Positions 10,037 through 23,566 are shown, numbered from the stretch's first letter. The stretch: 64,000 bases of DNA from Poa pratensis (GCA_947311845.1 CAMZMU010000096.1:14099251-14163250), one strand, 5' to 3'. A program made the numbers and translations. The notes: generated from the letters alone by a model not told the origin.

Positions 10037-13000
10037 GATGGCGGCGAAGAGGACCGCATCAGCCACCTTCCGGATGACCTGCTGCTCCACATCCTCGTTC
10101 GCCTCCGCTGCGCCTGCGCCGCCGCCCTCACGAGCTCCCTCGCCCGCCGGTGGCGCGGCCTCTGGAAGCACCTCGTCGAGCTCTCCTTCCGCGAGATCCC
10201 CTTGGACGGAGTCGACGCCGCCCTCCAACAGGTCGATTGCCCCGCTCTGTCACGGCTCGAAATTGAGATCCCCATGGAACACATGATTATGGACCCTGCC
10301 CGTGTCTCCGCGCTGCTCCACGCCGCCGCGCGGCTCGCCCCGGCGGATCTCATCATCGATGTCTGGGGGGACTATAATGATCGTGACATTCCTATCGAGA
10401 TTCCCTGCTATGAACGCGCCACCTCGATCAAGCTACACGTAGCCGGACTCTATCTAACGCTACCGGCACGCCGCGTTGAGTTCCGTCTGCTGGAGAGGCT
10501 GTCTGTCGCTGGCTGCGGCTTCAGCAACTTGGTTGAGTTGATCAGGCAGTGCCCTCGCCTGCACGTACTAGAACTGGACTACTGCTGGGGTCTCGGCACG
10601 GTCAAAGCCCACTCACCCACGATTGAGAAGCTTGTCTTGTGCAGCTACGGCTCTCTGGGTGACCTTGATATCGTGGCTCTCGTGCTTAAGCAGTTCACGT
10701 TTCGAGCCGACATGAGCGGGGACTTCAGTGTGGTGTTCTCTGCGCCGATGGTGGAAGATCTCTCATTGTCGTACTCGTGTGAGCATCGAAAATGTCGGGA
10801 TTGGTGAGCTATGGTGTCTGCGCAGCCTGTATCTATGGACAGAGGAGAGTGTCTGCGCCCTACAGTTGGACTTAGATTTTACGGTGCGTCTTCTATCCTG
10901 CCTAGAACATAGTTTACCTGAACTTGTAGTCTTCATGCTGGTTGTCTTAGTTAGTACATGGCTATTTTTTTCAGTATAGATTGTCAAACCTAGAAATGTT
11001 GAGTTGATGCAAATTCTACAAGAACTTACATTTTATATTGGAGATAGTATGCCACAAAGTAGGTTGTTATAAATTGATGAAATAAGATCATATAAAAATG
11101 TACTAGGTATCAAATTTGGATATGGTGAAGTCCAAATATATCGGCCAAGGAAGATCCAGTACGAGATGAGCATCGCAACTTAGTATCTGAGTAAGCACAA
11201 TAAATAATAGTGCTGTAGTTATGTAAGCTTACAGATAAGCTACTATATATTCAGCTAAGAAAGAACCAAACAATGAAAAGTGGTGAAAAAAATTAGTGTT
11301 ATTGTTTGATGTGTAGTCTGCATGCTAGGTTGTCTTAATACATGACTAATTTTTTACTTTAGTATTGCCTGCCACAAAGTAGGTTGTTATAAAATGATAA
11401 AAAATATCATCCACAAATCATCTTGATTACAAAATTGGATAAGGTTGAGTCCAAATGTAGTGTCCAAGTAAGCTCCAGTAAGAGATGATCATTGCAACTT
11501 TCTGTCCAAGTATAAAAAACCTTTTATCCAAGTAAGCCACAATAAAAAGAGGGTTAGAGTTTGGTATTTTTCTTTCTAATGGGACCTTTTCCTTCTTGCT
11601 TATAGAATGAAGGATGAGCTTAGACTCCCCTTGATCGCATGGCTAGACGCTATTTAGTGTTTTTCTGGGCTATGGCCTTTGTACATTCCCCACCTTGTAA
11701 AGATTCCTTTAATATATTTTTACTGTTTAGGCCTCCCCTACAGTTTTCAGCTCAAAAGCACACTAAAAGAATTATTGCTGTACTTATGTATATGATACAG
11801 TTAGGCTACTCTGAGAAAGAACAAAGCAATGAAAAGTGGTGAAATAATGTTGCTGAAAATATCACTAAAAGCGCGACAACATATATGTTTCCCCTCTGAA
11901 TGTGAGCAAACAATTTCCATGGAGTCGTTTTCTAAATCCAAATTTGGACCATCTGTTCCAAACCCCCTGATGTCGGGCTGATAAGCTGATACGCCAACTA
12001 ATTATTGGCTATTAAGTTTTGCAAATACCATTCCAAAACACAACCATGCATCCGAAGCGAAATGGCAATGTTACTAAGACCACTACTGCATACATACTGT
12101 TGCCAATAGAAAACCGGTGTATACCTTAATTCTCACCAGCTATTGCCCACCGCCTCGCATTCCACCAATTAATGCCAGCTGCTACCCTGCTCTGGCACGT
12201 CAACTGCCATGGACCCCATTTGGATATCACAGTTGCTTCTATGCTCCAGTTTGACCTTGAGGACTGTTACTACCTCTGAGGAACGGCTCTTTAATCGGTA
12301 TAGTAAGAATGGTGTTGTACCCAAAGTTCAAACCAGAGCAACTGATGACAATGTATTAAGTGAGCTAGAAATTTTCTATGACGAAAGACAAACCAAGATC
12401 TGATTATACATTTTGGATGGTAGTCAATGTAGCCTAAGACGGCAAGAGAATGAAACAGGAATCAAGAAATACAGTTGTGCAAAGCTAGGTCTGAAAATTG
12501 TATCTTGTGTTCTAAGTGTATGCATGTACATAGAATAGCGAGACTACCATCAGGAATTCCGTCAAGTGTAGAATTTTATTCCCCTATCCTGATTTTCGTT
12601 CCTACCAAGACCATAACACCACCAACTATAAGCCCCAAGACCACCTTGTCAGCTGTGAGTCCGTCAGATCATAATGCTACCTGCCCACCCATCAGTCAAC
12701 TGTAATGGCATTTTGTGGGAGAGATTTTGACATTCTAATTTGGCCAACCACTTTGACCATATTTGAATTGTAGTACTTGTCCCTGAAAAAGTAACAATAT
12801 TACTAGGGGAGCTTTCTATGTTGATGTCAGGAAAGGCTTGCAGGGTGATGGATCGGCAACCGAAGTCAAAATTTAGCAGTCATTGGTACATTATGGTCTT
12901 CAAAACAAAAAACACCATTGAGAACGTGCACGCTTGAGGTAGTCGAGGAACAGAATGATGTAGCTTTAGCTATGCTCATGTTTAGGTCTTTCGTCTATTA

Positions 13001-13761
13001 ATGTCTGCCAAAGGCATGCATCGTAGGTCGTTGACCTTGCATCACAAATCACACATTCAATTACTTCCGTTTCACATTGTCAAATTCCTTTAATTATACT
13101 ATGAGTTGATTTGTTTTATTTCCTTCTCATGGAGCTTTTATATATTTACAGGAATATATTTGGCAGCATGACTTGATTCAACAGATAGCACAGTCCTGAA
13201 TTTTCTGTTCTGGAGATATATTTGGCAGCATTTGGACATGTTTTTGGAGCAGTGGTGGTTAATATACTTGGAGCTTACAACGGAATACGTAGGCTTAAGG
13301 TGGTCATACGAAACTTATCGGTAATTCTTCGATCTGGCATCCTGATGTATTTTATTTATTTAAGAGAGTTGTTTTCGTATATTCTTCAAACTGACGTATG
13401 AGTTGACACTCTTTTTTAGTAGGCTTTTGGAAACTTCATGATTCACAACACTTTACCTTTATTTCAGAGAACAGAACCATGCCCACCTGACTGTCTTTGT
13501 GATGAATCCCCAAACTGGAGAAGTCAAAGTATCGCACTGATGTCTCTTGAAGAAATAGAAATAGATGGTTTCAAGGGAACTGGCCATGAAGTTGATTTCC
13601 TGAAGCTTCTGTTCAGATGCGCAGCTCTGATGAAGAGAATGATCGTGAGGATATCCCGTAACCTTTTCCCAGGTGATAGAGGATACAAGGAAATGCGCAG
13701 CATTTTCGAGGCAAATCCGTCCGTGAAATGCTATGTTTACCGCAGCTTTGGTCGGTATTAA
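10037..13761 (+). pseudogene. F-box/FBD/LRR gene, unit A (broken)
   Basis: Exon 1 (about 10037-10883) encodes an F-box (LPDDLLLHILVRLRC, WRGLWKHL) and an LRR-like part with RLEIEIP and LIRQCPRLHVLELDYC. Exon 2 (13152-13320) and exon 3 (13468-13761, FBD domain: SLEEIEIDGF, EVDFLKLLFRCAALMKRM) follow after GT-AG borders. F-box/FBD proteins are substrate adaptors of SCF ubiquitin ligases. Several lesions are visible. The frame is open upstream of the F-box but has no ATG where units B and C begin MEL. A base is lost near 10785, so the frame stops at 10807 while the true continuation lies in another frame. Exon 2 has small deletions and an in-frame TGA. Exon 3 is intact. Promoter sequence is disturbed by the foldback and Harbinger elements. 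Confidence 0.82.
10915..11540 (+). repeat. Internal duplication within intron 1 of unit A
   Basis: Two similar segments, about 10929-11265 and 11316-11545, repeat the order tcttcatgctggttgtctta, tgccacaaagtaggttgttataaa, ggatatggtgaagtccaaat and agatccagtacgagatgagc. Units B (16020-16640) and C (33850 to 42700, split by insertions) hold the same two segments. Confidence 0.7.
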
Positions 13762-15066
13762 GCATTTTATTTATCCGTGGCTATCATAGGATTCTAGTTG
13801 TAACAAGAGATGGCATCGCCTCTCTATTTTGTTAAAATTTGGTCTACTGCCCTGTCTCCCTCAGCCTAGGCTACATGTTTTGCTGAATATTTACGACGGT
13901 GCTACGGACTTTTCCACTGTCCTCCGTTTTTTTCTGTTGAAAGTACCATGAACTTGGTTGGCAGATACCCAGCCGTTTCATGTATACATCTTTTGCTTAG
14001 ATTTGTATATGGAGCTTTCCCCAGCTGGTTCCGTGTCAAAATAATCGAAATCCACCGAAGTCGACAACGCAGGTTCAGTGCATCTGGCATGGTGAGTTCT
14101 TCCTACATTACCTGCGACCCTAGACGGGTGTCTTATGTCCAGGGAAATGTCACACACCCTCTACAGCTTCTCAGTTCAAGTTCTTCAGTTTCATCCTGTC
14201 TGCTGCCTCAGTCTGCAGATAGTGTTTTTGAGTCGGAAGTTCAAAAATCTCCAGCTAAACAAATGCCGTTAGAAATATCAAAAAATCTAAAAAAAAATCA
14301 ACCATGCACAGGTCTATGTCCAGATATTCGTGTGGCGGTGGCACGTGTAAAAAACAAACGTGATGCTCTCGAAATCTTTTATTTACAACTTCGTTTTTTT
14401 TTTGTCCTCGGGCACCGGATATGTCATTTCATCAAAAACTTTGCAAACATGTCAAAGAAATCAACTTGCACAATGTAAAATAATCAGAGTTTTTTCAGCT
14501 TTGTAAATACGTACTTTTTTCAAGCTGATAAGTTATAATACATTGACAACTTTCAGGATTTTGTTTTTCAAATCGATATTTTTCATGTTTGTGGGGTACA
14601 TCGTTGACAACATGCATAATATTTTTTAGATTTATTTAAACTTACATATATAATTTTTATTTTTTAAAAATAAAGAAATCACTCGAGCAAGGGAGTCATA
14701 AATCTCTACTCCTATTTCACTACAAAATTCCGTCCTCTTTTGGACCTTCTCGATTTGTTATTAATATGCAGTTTAGAATATAAATTATTTCAAATCCATA
14801 TTTTTCACATTTGTGGGGTACATCATTGAAAATTTGTAGATTTTTTCAGATTTTTTAAAATTTTAAAATGAGTTTGGACACCTACACGGACCATCTCGTG
14901 TCAACTCTCCACACTTTCATTCGGCATCTAAAAAAACTTTCCTTCGGTTTTGGCATTTCAGCCCACCCGGCCCACACACACACTTTCCTGATTCCTCCCT
15001 CCTCTCGCCTGCCGCCGCCGGCTCTTAAGCCGTTCAGTTCACCGCACCTTCAGTTTTCGTTCAGGG
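13762..15066. other. Spacer between F-box units A and B
   Basis: The 3' flank of unit A (13762-14260) resembles the 3' flank of unit C (45177-45600), sharing gaccctagacg...gtct and cacaccctct...cagcttctcagttca. An AT-rich part follows. In it a ~95 bp segment is repeated (about 14545-14640 and 14775-14870, tatttttcat...tttgtggggtacatc). The last 150 bp hold the ggcatttcagccca and cacacacacactttcct motifs found upstream of unit C too, so this is the probable promoter of unit B. Confidence 0.55.
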
Positions 15067-17206
15067 ATGGAACTGCGGTCGGACCGTCTCCTCAGATCGC
15101 AGTCGCCGTCAGGAGCTCCCTGTCGCTCCCGGCCCTGGCACTGCCCAGACGGCGGCGGAGAGGACTGGATCAGCGGCCTTCCGGATGACTTGCTGCTCCA
15201 AGTCCTCGTTCGCCTCCGGTGCACCCGCGCCGCTGCCGTCACAAGCCTCCTCTCCCGCAGGTGGCTTGGCCTCTGGAGGCACCTTGTCGAGCTCTCCTTC
15301 CGCAAGATCCCGTTGGATGCAGTCGACGCAGCCCTCCAACAGGTCGTCTGCCCCGCTCTGTCCCGCCTCGAAATAAAGATCCCCAGGAGACACAGGATTA
15401 TGGACCCTGCTCGCGTCTCCGCGCTGCTCCAAACTGCCGCGCGGCTCGCCCCGGTGGATCTCGTCATCGATGTATGGGGGGACTGCAAATATCTTGAGTT
15501 TCCCATCGAGATCCCCTGCTTCGAACGCGCCACCTACACGTAGCCAATCTTTGTCTAACTCTACCGGCAGCGCGCGTTGAGTTCCCTGTGCTGGAGAGGG
15601 TGTATCTCGCTCGCTGCTGCTTTGACGACATGAAGCTGGTTGAGCTGATCAGCCGATGCCCTCGCCTGCACGCCAGTGCTATGGTCTCAACACGATCACA
15701 GTCCACTCACCGACGATCGAAGAGCTTGTCGTGGACGTTCACGGGTGGCTGAGTAACCTTGATATCGTGGCCCCCGTGCTTAAGCAGTTCACTTTGCAAG
15801 CCGAAATTGGTATGGACTTCACTGTGTTGTTCTCGGCGCCGATGGTGGAAGATCTTTCGTGGTCGTGCTCGTTTGTGCCTCATGTTATGGGGATTGGTGA
15901 GACATGGTGTGTGCGCAGAATGTATGTACGGACAAAGGAGAGTGCATACGTCCTAAAGTTGCACATAGATTTTCCAGTATGTCTTCTTTCCTGCTCAATT
16001 TACCTTGCCTTATAATCGTTGTTCATGCTAGATTGTGTTAGATGATATACATGACTATCTTCTCTGAATAGATGGTATGCCGCATAGTAGGTTAACTGTT
16101 GTAAATTGATAAAATAAGATCATCCACAAATCGATTAGATATCTAATTTTCATAAGGTGGGAGTCCAAATATATTCCCCAACTAAGATATAGTACAATAT
16201 GAGTACTGCAATTTTGTATCAAAGTATATAAAAGTCGTTTAGTAAGCGTGATAAAAAGTAGTATCGTAGTTATTTAAGTCTACAACTAAGCTACTCTATA
16301 TTCAACTAAGAAACAGGTTTAAAAATCAACTAAGAAAGAACCAAACAATGAGAAGTGCGAAGTTTACTGTTGTTGTTGATTGCGTCTTCCCTCCTGCTCA
16401 ATTCACCTTGTGGTTTAGTCTTCATGATAGGTTGTCTTAATACATGAAAAACGTGGATTTACATGTTGAGACGGAGATATTATTGCAGCAAAGTAGGTTG
16501 CGATAAACTGATGAAAAAATCATCCACGGGACTAGATAGCAAATTAAGGTTGAGTCCAGTTATATTGTCCGAGTAAGATCCAATACGGGATGAGCACTGC
16601 AACTCTGTTTCTAAGTATAAAATACCTAAGAAAGCACAATAAAGGGAATTATTATTGTATCCATCTACGTCCTACAGTTAGAGTACTCTATATTTGAAAA
16701 AGAAATAACTAAACAATGAGAAGTGATGAAAAAAGTAAATGTAGCTAATCACTAAAAGCACGAATAATTCTTCCTCCCTTTAAATTTGAGAAAACAACTT
16801 CCGTGGAGTCATTTTCAAAAGCTTCCCTAGTTTGGACCATCTTTTCCAAACCCCCTCGTGTCGGGCCAATATTACTGATATGCCAACAAGCTGGCTATTA
16901 AGTGTTTTGAAAACGCAACCATGCCAACATTCTTTTTCAAGGAGTCATCTAAAGTAAGTGTGGAGCAGAAGAATTGTGCAGTACACAAGTCCAGAAGAGC
17001 AACAGATGACAGTGGATTGAGTGAGTTCGCAATTTTAGATGAGGGAACCAAGGTTTGATTATAAATTTGGTGTGATTGTCAATGGAGCTGGAGACAACAA
17101 AAGAATTAAACGGGAATCAAGGAATTTGGTAGTGTAAAGCAAGGTCTGACAAGTGTATTTTCTGTTATAAGTGTATGTATGCACCTGCTTAAAATATCGA
17201 GCCACT

Positions 17207-17678
17207 TGTCGAGGTGTGCCCTCGGCAATTCCCATGGTTGCTATACCTAGGGTTGATTGTGTGGTAGAGAACGCGTAGTATCGGTGGAATCGACGGCTGA
17301 CAAGCTGGATTTACCCAGGTTCAGGGCCCTCGAGTGAGGTAAAACCCCTACTTCCTGCTTGTCTGTGTTTATGGTATGAATATGGAGGTTACAAGAGTTC
17401 GACGAGCGGCTGATCTCGCCGAGGTTTTGGTGGCTATGGATTGCTTGCCCTGATCGATCACCCTCCAGCCTTTATATAGGAGGCTGGGTCTCGCGAAACA
17501 TAACCGACCAAGGTTACATATATGGAAAGCCTTAACCGACCATAACTTGATCTAACTTGGAAAACACTCTTCGTTTTAGGCCTTCCTTCATGGGCTTCGA
17601 TTAATCTTTGGGCTTCTTTGATCATCACGTGCACCAGGTACCCTTAAGCTGGGGTACCCGCAGAGCATAACCTCGTCA
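17207..17678 (-). repeat. 3' LTR of the gypsy element
   Basis: On the minus strand it starts TGACGAGGTTATGC and ends CACCTCGACA. It is the partner of 27219-27689. The polypurine tract CTCGGGGGCTA precedes it at about 17680-17690. Confidence 0.92.
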
Positions 17679-17818
17679 TTAGCCCCCGAGTACTTGCTTG
17701 ACTCGAAGAATCGAGCATGTGCTCCCTTCATCGTGCACGTCATAGTCTTTGCTTTTATACTCCTGATCCGACGTAGTCCTTCTACTCTTAATTTGTTTCG
17801 ATTGTATGCGTGTGTGAA

Positions 17819-18220
17819 CCAAGGGATATTAACATAGTAGGCCTGACTCACTCGAGTACCGAGCTCAGCTAACTGCTTACTTGAGCAAAAAACCTTACTA
17901 ATCTTCAGTCAGACTCGAGTCCCTGGATTCGAGCCTGGAACGCAGTCGAAAGATTTTGCCTAGGGATATTGACATAGTAGGCCTGACTCACTCGAAAATC
18001 GAGCTCAGTTAACCGCACATTCGGGCGAAACCATACTAGCCTTCAATCAGGTTCGAGTCCCCGGACTCGAAGCTGGAACACTTTTGCAATTTTGCCTAGG
18101 GATATTGACATAGTAGGCCTGACTCACTCGAAAATCGAGCTCAGTTAACCGCACATTTGGGCGAAACCATACTAGCCTTCAATCAGGTTCGAGTCCCCGG
18201 ACTCGAAGCTGGAACATACT
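17819..18220. repeat. Three tandem ~138 bp units inside the gypsy element
   Basis: Units start at about 17819, 17959 and 18095. Each contains agggatattgacatagtagg, gcctgactcactcga, gagctcag and ggttcgagtcccc...ctggaac. Units two and three are nearly identical, the first is diverged. They lie between the antisense ORF and the 3' LTR. Confidence 0.85.
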
Positions 18221-18529
18221 GGACAGACTCGACTCAGGCCGTTGTAGGTCTTACTGATTCGTTCTGCAGTTTAACTTTTGATACCTAACGCGTCCGTCAG
18301 GATTTTCATCATGTCTGTTGACACGGAAAATTTCAAGGGAAAACACTGTTGGAGCGTCCCTCGGCCCATCTCGATTGCTCGGCGGGTCTTACCTTTGCAT
18401 TTGCGTATGCAGCATCCGAAACATCTGCGATTGGCATAGTTCGGGAATTTATGAAGTTTGATTCTTTGTTTTGTGAAGTACTTAATGCTTTCAATCGAGC
18501 CTGTATCGAGTGAATTTTCTTACCTTGTT

Positions 18530-18765
18530 TGGAAATCTATGGGAGCGCGACAGCGCTCCCATGGGAGTAGCCCCCGAGATTGTGGTTTATTGTCTTGCAA
18601 TAGAGGACAATCTCAAATCATCCTTTATACTGCTTTTTGTCAATCGAAATATTTTGTCTTTGAAATCTATGGGAGCGCGTCAGCGCTCCCATGGGAGTAG
18701 CCCCCGAGATTATGCTTTATTTCGTTTGAAGTAGAGGATAATCTCAATAATTTTGCTCCTTTTTG
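18530..18765. repeat. Two tandem ~130 bp units with a gggagcgc/gcgctccc palindrome
   Basis: Each unit opens with aaatctatgggagcgcg, tcagcgctcccatgggag or its near copy, and agcccccgagatt. A truncated third start lies near 18790. The palindrome could form a short hairpin in the element RNA. Confidence 0.75.
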
Positions 18766-19271
18766 ATCAATCGCAAGAAATTTTTGATATGCTCCCATGG
18801 GAGTACCTTTGCTAGTCGAATCCTTGTGTCGATTGTAGTCTCGAACCCACCACTCGAATGTGGACGTTCACTGCCCTGACGTCATTCGTGACGTCTTGGC
18901 GTGCGCCCGTTTTGACAAGACGTGTCTGTGTGGGCCCAATGTTCAGAGTTTTGACCGCAGAAGACGCCGTTTCAGCTTTGATTTGACCGGACGTGGCGAA
19001 TTTTTCGCCGCGCCATCATAACCTCCTAGGGTTTTGTGCGTAGTGGGCGACGTGGGATGCGACGGTTGCTCTCTGCGCTCGCCACGTGTACGGCCAGATG
19101 CTATGTGCATTTGGACGGACGTTATGATGGGTTTTGCGTTGTGCGGTAAGTAGCAATATTTGCGCAAGATTTTGATTTACTTGCCATTCACTTCCTCTGT
19201 TCCTCTTCTTCCTCGCGCACCGCACACCATTGCTCTGCCTCCCAAGCTCCTTGCTGCTTGCTCCTTGCGCA

Positions 19272-22200
19272 ATGGCGCCAAAGAAGATCAAGCGTGCCGC
19301 TGCAACTGCTCCGCCACCGATCCAGCGGACAAGGGGAAGGATGCGGCCATGGCGAGTGAGCCTGCCGATGCGCTTTTGAAGATCCCCGGTGACTGGACCA
19401 GATCCAGTGTAACCGAGGATACCCTTTCTGAGTACCGTCAGAAGGGTTGGCTGCCGCCAGCTGACCAGCTGGCCGCGCGTGCTCCAGGTCTGGAGGTACG
19501 CCCTGACCCTCGCAACGGCGAACGCGTCTGCTTCGCTGAATTCCTTCCCCGCGGGTTCTCTCTCCCTTTGCATGATTTTGTGCGAGGGCTACTGTACGCC
19601 TATGGCCTACAGATTCATGATCTTACTCCCAACAGCATTATGCATATCGCCTGTTTCATGGTGCTTGCGAGTGTTTCTTGGGGTGTCCCCCAGCTGGGCA
19701 TTGTGGAAGCATATCTTCAAGGTGCGCCACAATTGCCGGGGTAAACGCCCTTGCCCGGTGGGTGGATTTCAAGTCCAAGTGCGAAGCGATTCGCATTACT
19801 TTAGCTTGAAGACAGTCGACTCTGCCCAAGGTTGGCGGACCAAATGGTTCTATGTGCCAGTCGACCAGTGGTGCTCCCGGCTTTTTCGATTGAGAATTCT
19901 CCGAAGAAGACGGTGGCCTGGGACCACCCTATCTCTCCTGCTGAAGCCAAAGAAGCCACCCCTTTGCTGAATGAGATTGGAAAGTTGCTGAAGACTGTTT
20001 CTGGTATTCAGTTGATCAGCACTTATTTGAAGATGCGAGTGTGGCCCATGCGCCTTCGTGCCCACCCGATGTGGCAGTATGAGGGTCCACTCGACAGCAT
20101 CAGGATGAGCGCCACCGAGTTGACGCCAAAGGAGCTCAGTGCTCAGGTGAAGAAGATCACGAGCATCAAAGCTTCCACAAAAATCGACTTCAACTTCCCA
20201 CGTCCCCTACGGGCCAGAGAAGGCCTTACCCGCAGTGAGTGATTCTTTTTGCCGTTTTTATGCCTCACCATCTGCCTTTGCATCCTTTTTGCTTCGTTCT
20301 TATGATTATGAATTGTGCTTGTTACATAGGGTCACTCGACTGCCACCTCTCTCCCTCCTCTACCCGAAGCCGGGCCTACTGTGGAGACGGCAGTACAGGA
20401 GGAAACCAAGCTGCCCATTGCTGACCCTGCTTCTGCCCACTCGACCCTCAGGAAATCCCGAAGAAGAAACAGGGGAAGAGGTGGAACAGGTTGTAGCGGA
20501 TGCTTCGGATGAATCAGATGCTGAGCAGGTCCTCGCAAGCCTAAACGCCAGCGTTTGGTTCTTCCGGAGTCTTCGAGTACAGAGGATGAGCAAGGGGACA
20601 CCGGTAATTCGGGTATCCCTTCTCCTGCTAAAAGCCATCCCCTGACTGTCTCCCCTCTGGCTTCTCGTCCTCCTGCCACTTCGAGTAACACCTCTCGACT
20701 GGGTGTTTTCTCTCTTGGTGACGAACCTGATTCCGATGAAGAAGATGAGCCAAGGTTTGCTTAATGTTCTATTCCTTTATTTGTAGCCGCGCCTTTATGG
20801 TTTTTGTTTTTTGATTGCATGTATTTTTGCTTTTTGATACCAGTGGCAAATCGCCATCTCCCCTCCAGTCGCGGACACGTCGATTGTGGCGCAGCCATCC
20901 ACCCTTCCAGAGGCAGCACAAGGCACTATTCTTGAAGCGGCCAAGGACGCAACTGAGCTGATGGTTGCTGATTTGAACAAGGAGAAGGCTGCCCCAACCG
21001 CGGATGCGTGGCTTCCTCCTCCAAGCCTGCCTCTTGGACTGATCACGTGAGTGCTTCTGTTATTACTTATACTTGAAAATTTTGTTTCTTCTGCACTCGA
21101 CGATAACATGCGTATTCTGTTTCAGCCTATGTATGCCGCCATGGCCCCTTGGGTCCAGTCCTTTGTTCGGGTGGAGCAAGAGAGGGACTCCCTGCAGTCA
21201 ACTTCGACTGAGCTTGCGCGTAAGCGTTTTTTGCTAAAAACTTTCCCTTCTTTTGAAGTTATGATACTAATCGAGAATGTTTTGAACTCCGCAGAAAACA
21301 AGAAGTCAGCTGAGGAGCAAGTGGAAGGCCTGAAGAAACAAGTGCAGGACTTGCAGACCAAGCTCTCCACCCAGCAGTCTGAATCGAAGAAAGCACTTGC
21401 TGATGCTCAGGACGCAACCACTCGCCGCGATAAGGAGCTTGCTGCACGTCTGTTGGGTTGGCCCGTGCTGCCAAAGGTGAATGAACTGTTTTTGTGAGTA
21501 GCTCTTTGGTTATTTTAGCAGCTTTTGCTCATAACTTCTGCTTTCTGAATTTTGAAGGTTCCGAAGGCACCTCGGCTTCCACTAAGCCATCGAGTGACTC
21601 ACTGTCACTCGATGATGCAATAACGGAACTCGAGTCTGTGTTGTCCAAGACCAAAGGCGACTGGCTACCATGACCAGTACCCTTAGCAATTTGCACGCGG
21701 GGATGTGTCCTACAGCCGCCGCTCCCTCGACTGCAGAAGGACTTGCTGCAGCTTTTGGCGAAAGATCGTCGATTGTGGCGGATTTTGCCCGCGAACTCAC
21801 GGTACGCGGCTCGGAGTACACCCTCAGGCTTTTGTTAGGCAATGGTGTAGAGGCCGATTTCGACAGTGCTTTATCGGACTACCCGAAAAAGCCTGATGGA
21901 AGGCCGCTATCATTCAGGGGTGTAACCGAGCCAGCTACGCGTCTGAGCGAAATCTGCGTCCAGACTATGGAGCGCCGGGCTGAAGCTGTTAGGGCTCAGT
22001 CGCGTAAAACTAGGGCAGAATCCATCTCGCAGGCCTAGGAACTTTTTACTCTGTAATTTGATTACTCGAACCTGGCATGTATGCTTTTGCTACTTATGTT
22101 TATGCTAGTATATACTTTTGGGTGCTTTGTTTGAATGAAATTTGCTGAATCATCTGAATTTTGCAACTTCGTGTGTCTGGGCTTCTGAATGTTGCGTTTT

Positions 22201-23020
22201 ATGAACCAGCCACAAGAATGCGAGTCTGGTGGACCTTCTCCTTCTCATACTCGAACATCTGGTCGAGCAAGGATGATACGAGGGCACTTGCTCTTGCGAA
22301 GAATCGAGTGAGTGAACTAGAGCAAGAACTCAAAAACACTCGATCTGAGTTGGAGCTACTGCGTTCCAAGCCAAGTTTTGCTACCCAACGCGAGGATTAT
22401 GTTCTTGGCGAGATGGACCACATAAACAGGCAACTCGAATGTGAGTTTATGACACCATTTTTGCTTAAAAGTTTTCATTTGCTTGCATTATGCTTTGGAC
22501 CAATAACTTTTTGGCCTTTTGCAGGTTTTGTGCCTGATGCCCAGCAGGAAAGTAGGAGGGTCAATCGACTCCTCGATAATGCTGTTGATGTACCAACTAC
22601 TGGCAGGCAGCATTTTTATTTGGACAAGGTGCACGCTCGCACACTTGCTACTTTGAAGGATCGAGTATGGCGAAACGCCCAAGTGCTCGAGATGTGCAGA
22701 CGTATCTTCACTCGCCTAAATTGTGCGCTTTTCCCGTCAGGGCCTCAACCTCAAGGCTTGTTTCCCTTGATTGATATCTTTCGAGTGACGGACTCAGTCA
22801 AAGAGTCTTTGATGCAGCTTGCTATTCTTGGATCCAACGCCACTATGGCTTACATCCGCGCCGTAAGCCAAATTTTGCGATTCGACCTCCTGCAATTGGC
22901 ACACTTGTATCCCAATCACATTTGATCGAGACACGCTCTGCTGCTGAGGAACTCATCGATTGCTGCAAGGAGCAGCTTTTTGGTCCTGTACTGGATATAA
23001 AGGATGAGCCAGATTCTTAA
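19272..23020 (+). pseudogene. Antisense ORF of the gypsy element, Transposase_28-type (PF04195) with coiled coil
   Basis: The cluster starts at ATG 19272 (MAPKKIKRAAAT) and ends near TAA 23020 (DIKDEPDS). It lies on the strand opposite to gag. The first part shows the 'putative gypsy-type transposon' domain: TEDTLSEYRQKGWLPP, CFAEFLPRGFSLPLHDFVRG, LTPNSIMHIACF and, in the next frame, PVGGFQVQVRSDSHYF and GWRTKWFYV. Middle and C-terminal parts are coiled coil (EEQVEGLKKQVQDLQTKL; RVSELEQELKNTRSELELL). At least four frame changes (near 19310, 19700, 19840, 22880) and a TGA near 21673 break it; GT-AG introns probably explain others (near 21220-21295 and 22441-22524). The function of this ORF class is unknown. 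Name and role are family-level inference. Confidence 0.72.
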
Positions 23021-23109
23021 CTTGTAAACTTTTTGAATAACCGGGCATTCTCCGAATGTAAATATGTTCTCTTGTATTTGTGGCGAAATATTTATATGCG
23101 TATATTTGT

Positions 23110-23350
23110 GACAGCCCCCGAGTCTATCGAGTGGGATTTTTGAGTTTTTTTTTGCCAGCCCTCGAGTATATCGAGTGGGTTTTTAGTATTTTTGCTTGAC
23201 CCAGCCCCCGAGTATATCGAGTGGGGTTTTTTAGTATTTTTGCTTGACCCAGCCCCCGAGTATATCGAGTGGGGTTTTTAGTTTTTGCTTGACCCAGCCC
23301 CCGAGTATATCGAGTGGGGCTTGGGTTTTATGCTCGAGCCCCCGAGTGTT
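23110..23350. repeat. Five tandem ~46 bp units
   Basis: Units begin cagccc(c/t)cgagtatatcgagtgggg near 23114, 23157, 23202, 23250 and 23296 and are separated by T-rich linkers (tttttagtatttttgcttgacc). CCCC...GGGG arms could pair. The array lies just downstream of the antisense ORF, at the place where pol would be expected. Confidence 0.85.
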
Positions 23351-23566
23351 TGAGTAGGGTAAACAATAAAAGGCATATATGAGGAATATGGAGGAAATGT
23401 ATCTTTATTCGAAATATGTTTTCGACCAGCAAGCCGCCTCATTAAAAACCTTCCAGTCCCCTTAGGTACCCTGGTAAGGGAAAAGAGTGCGTCTGAAACC
23501 TGCTGGTTCTTCCGATATTATGCGCCTATTACATATCTATGCATAGAACTGACGCAGATGCGCCCT

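Noticed and set aside
9780..10356. Long Ser/Pro-rich frames over the F-box exon
   Set aside because: They are out of frame with the F-box and LRR sequence conserved in units A, B and C.
12800..12990. Extra exon conserved in intron 1 of units A, B and C (near 12800, 28450 and 44220)
   Set aside because: The blocks are similar in all three units but have stops and no consistent splice borders, so similarity is explained by duplication.
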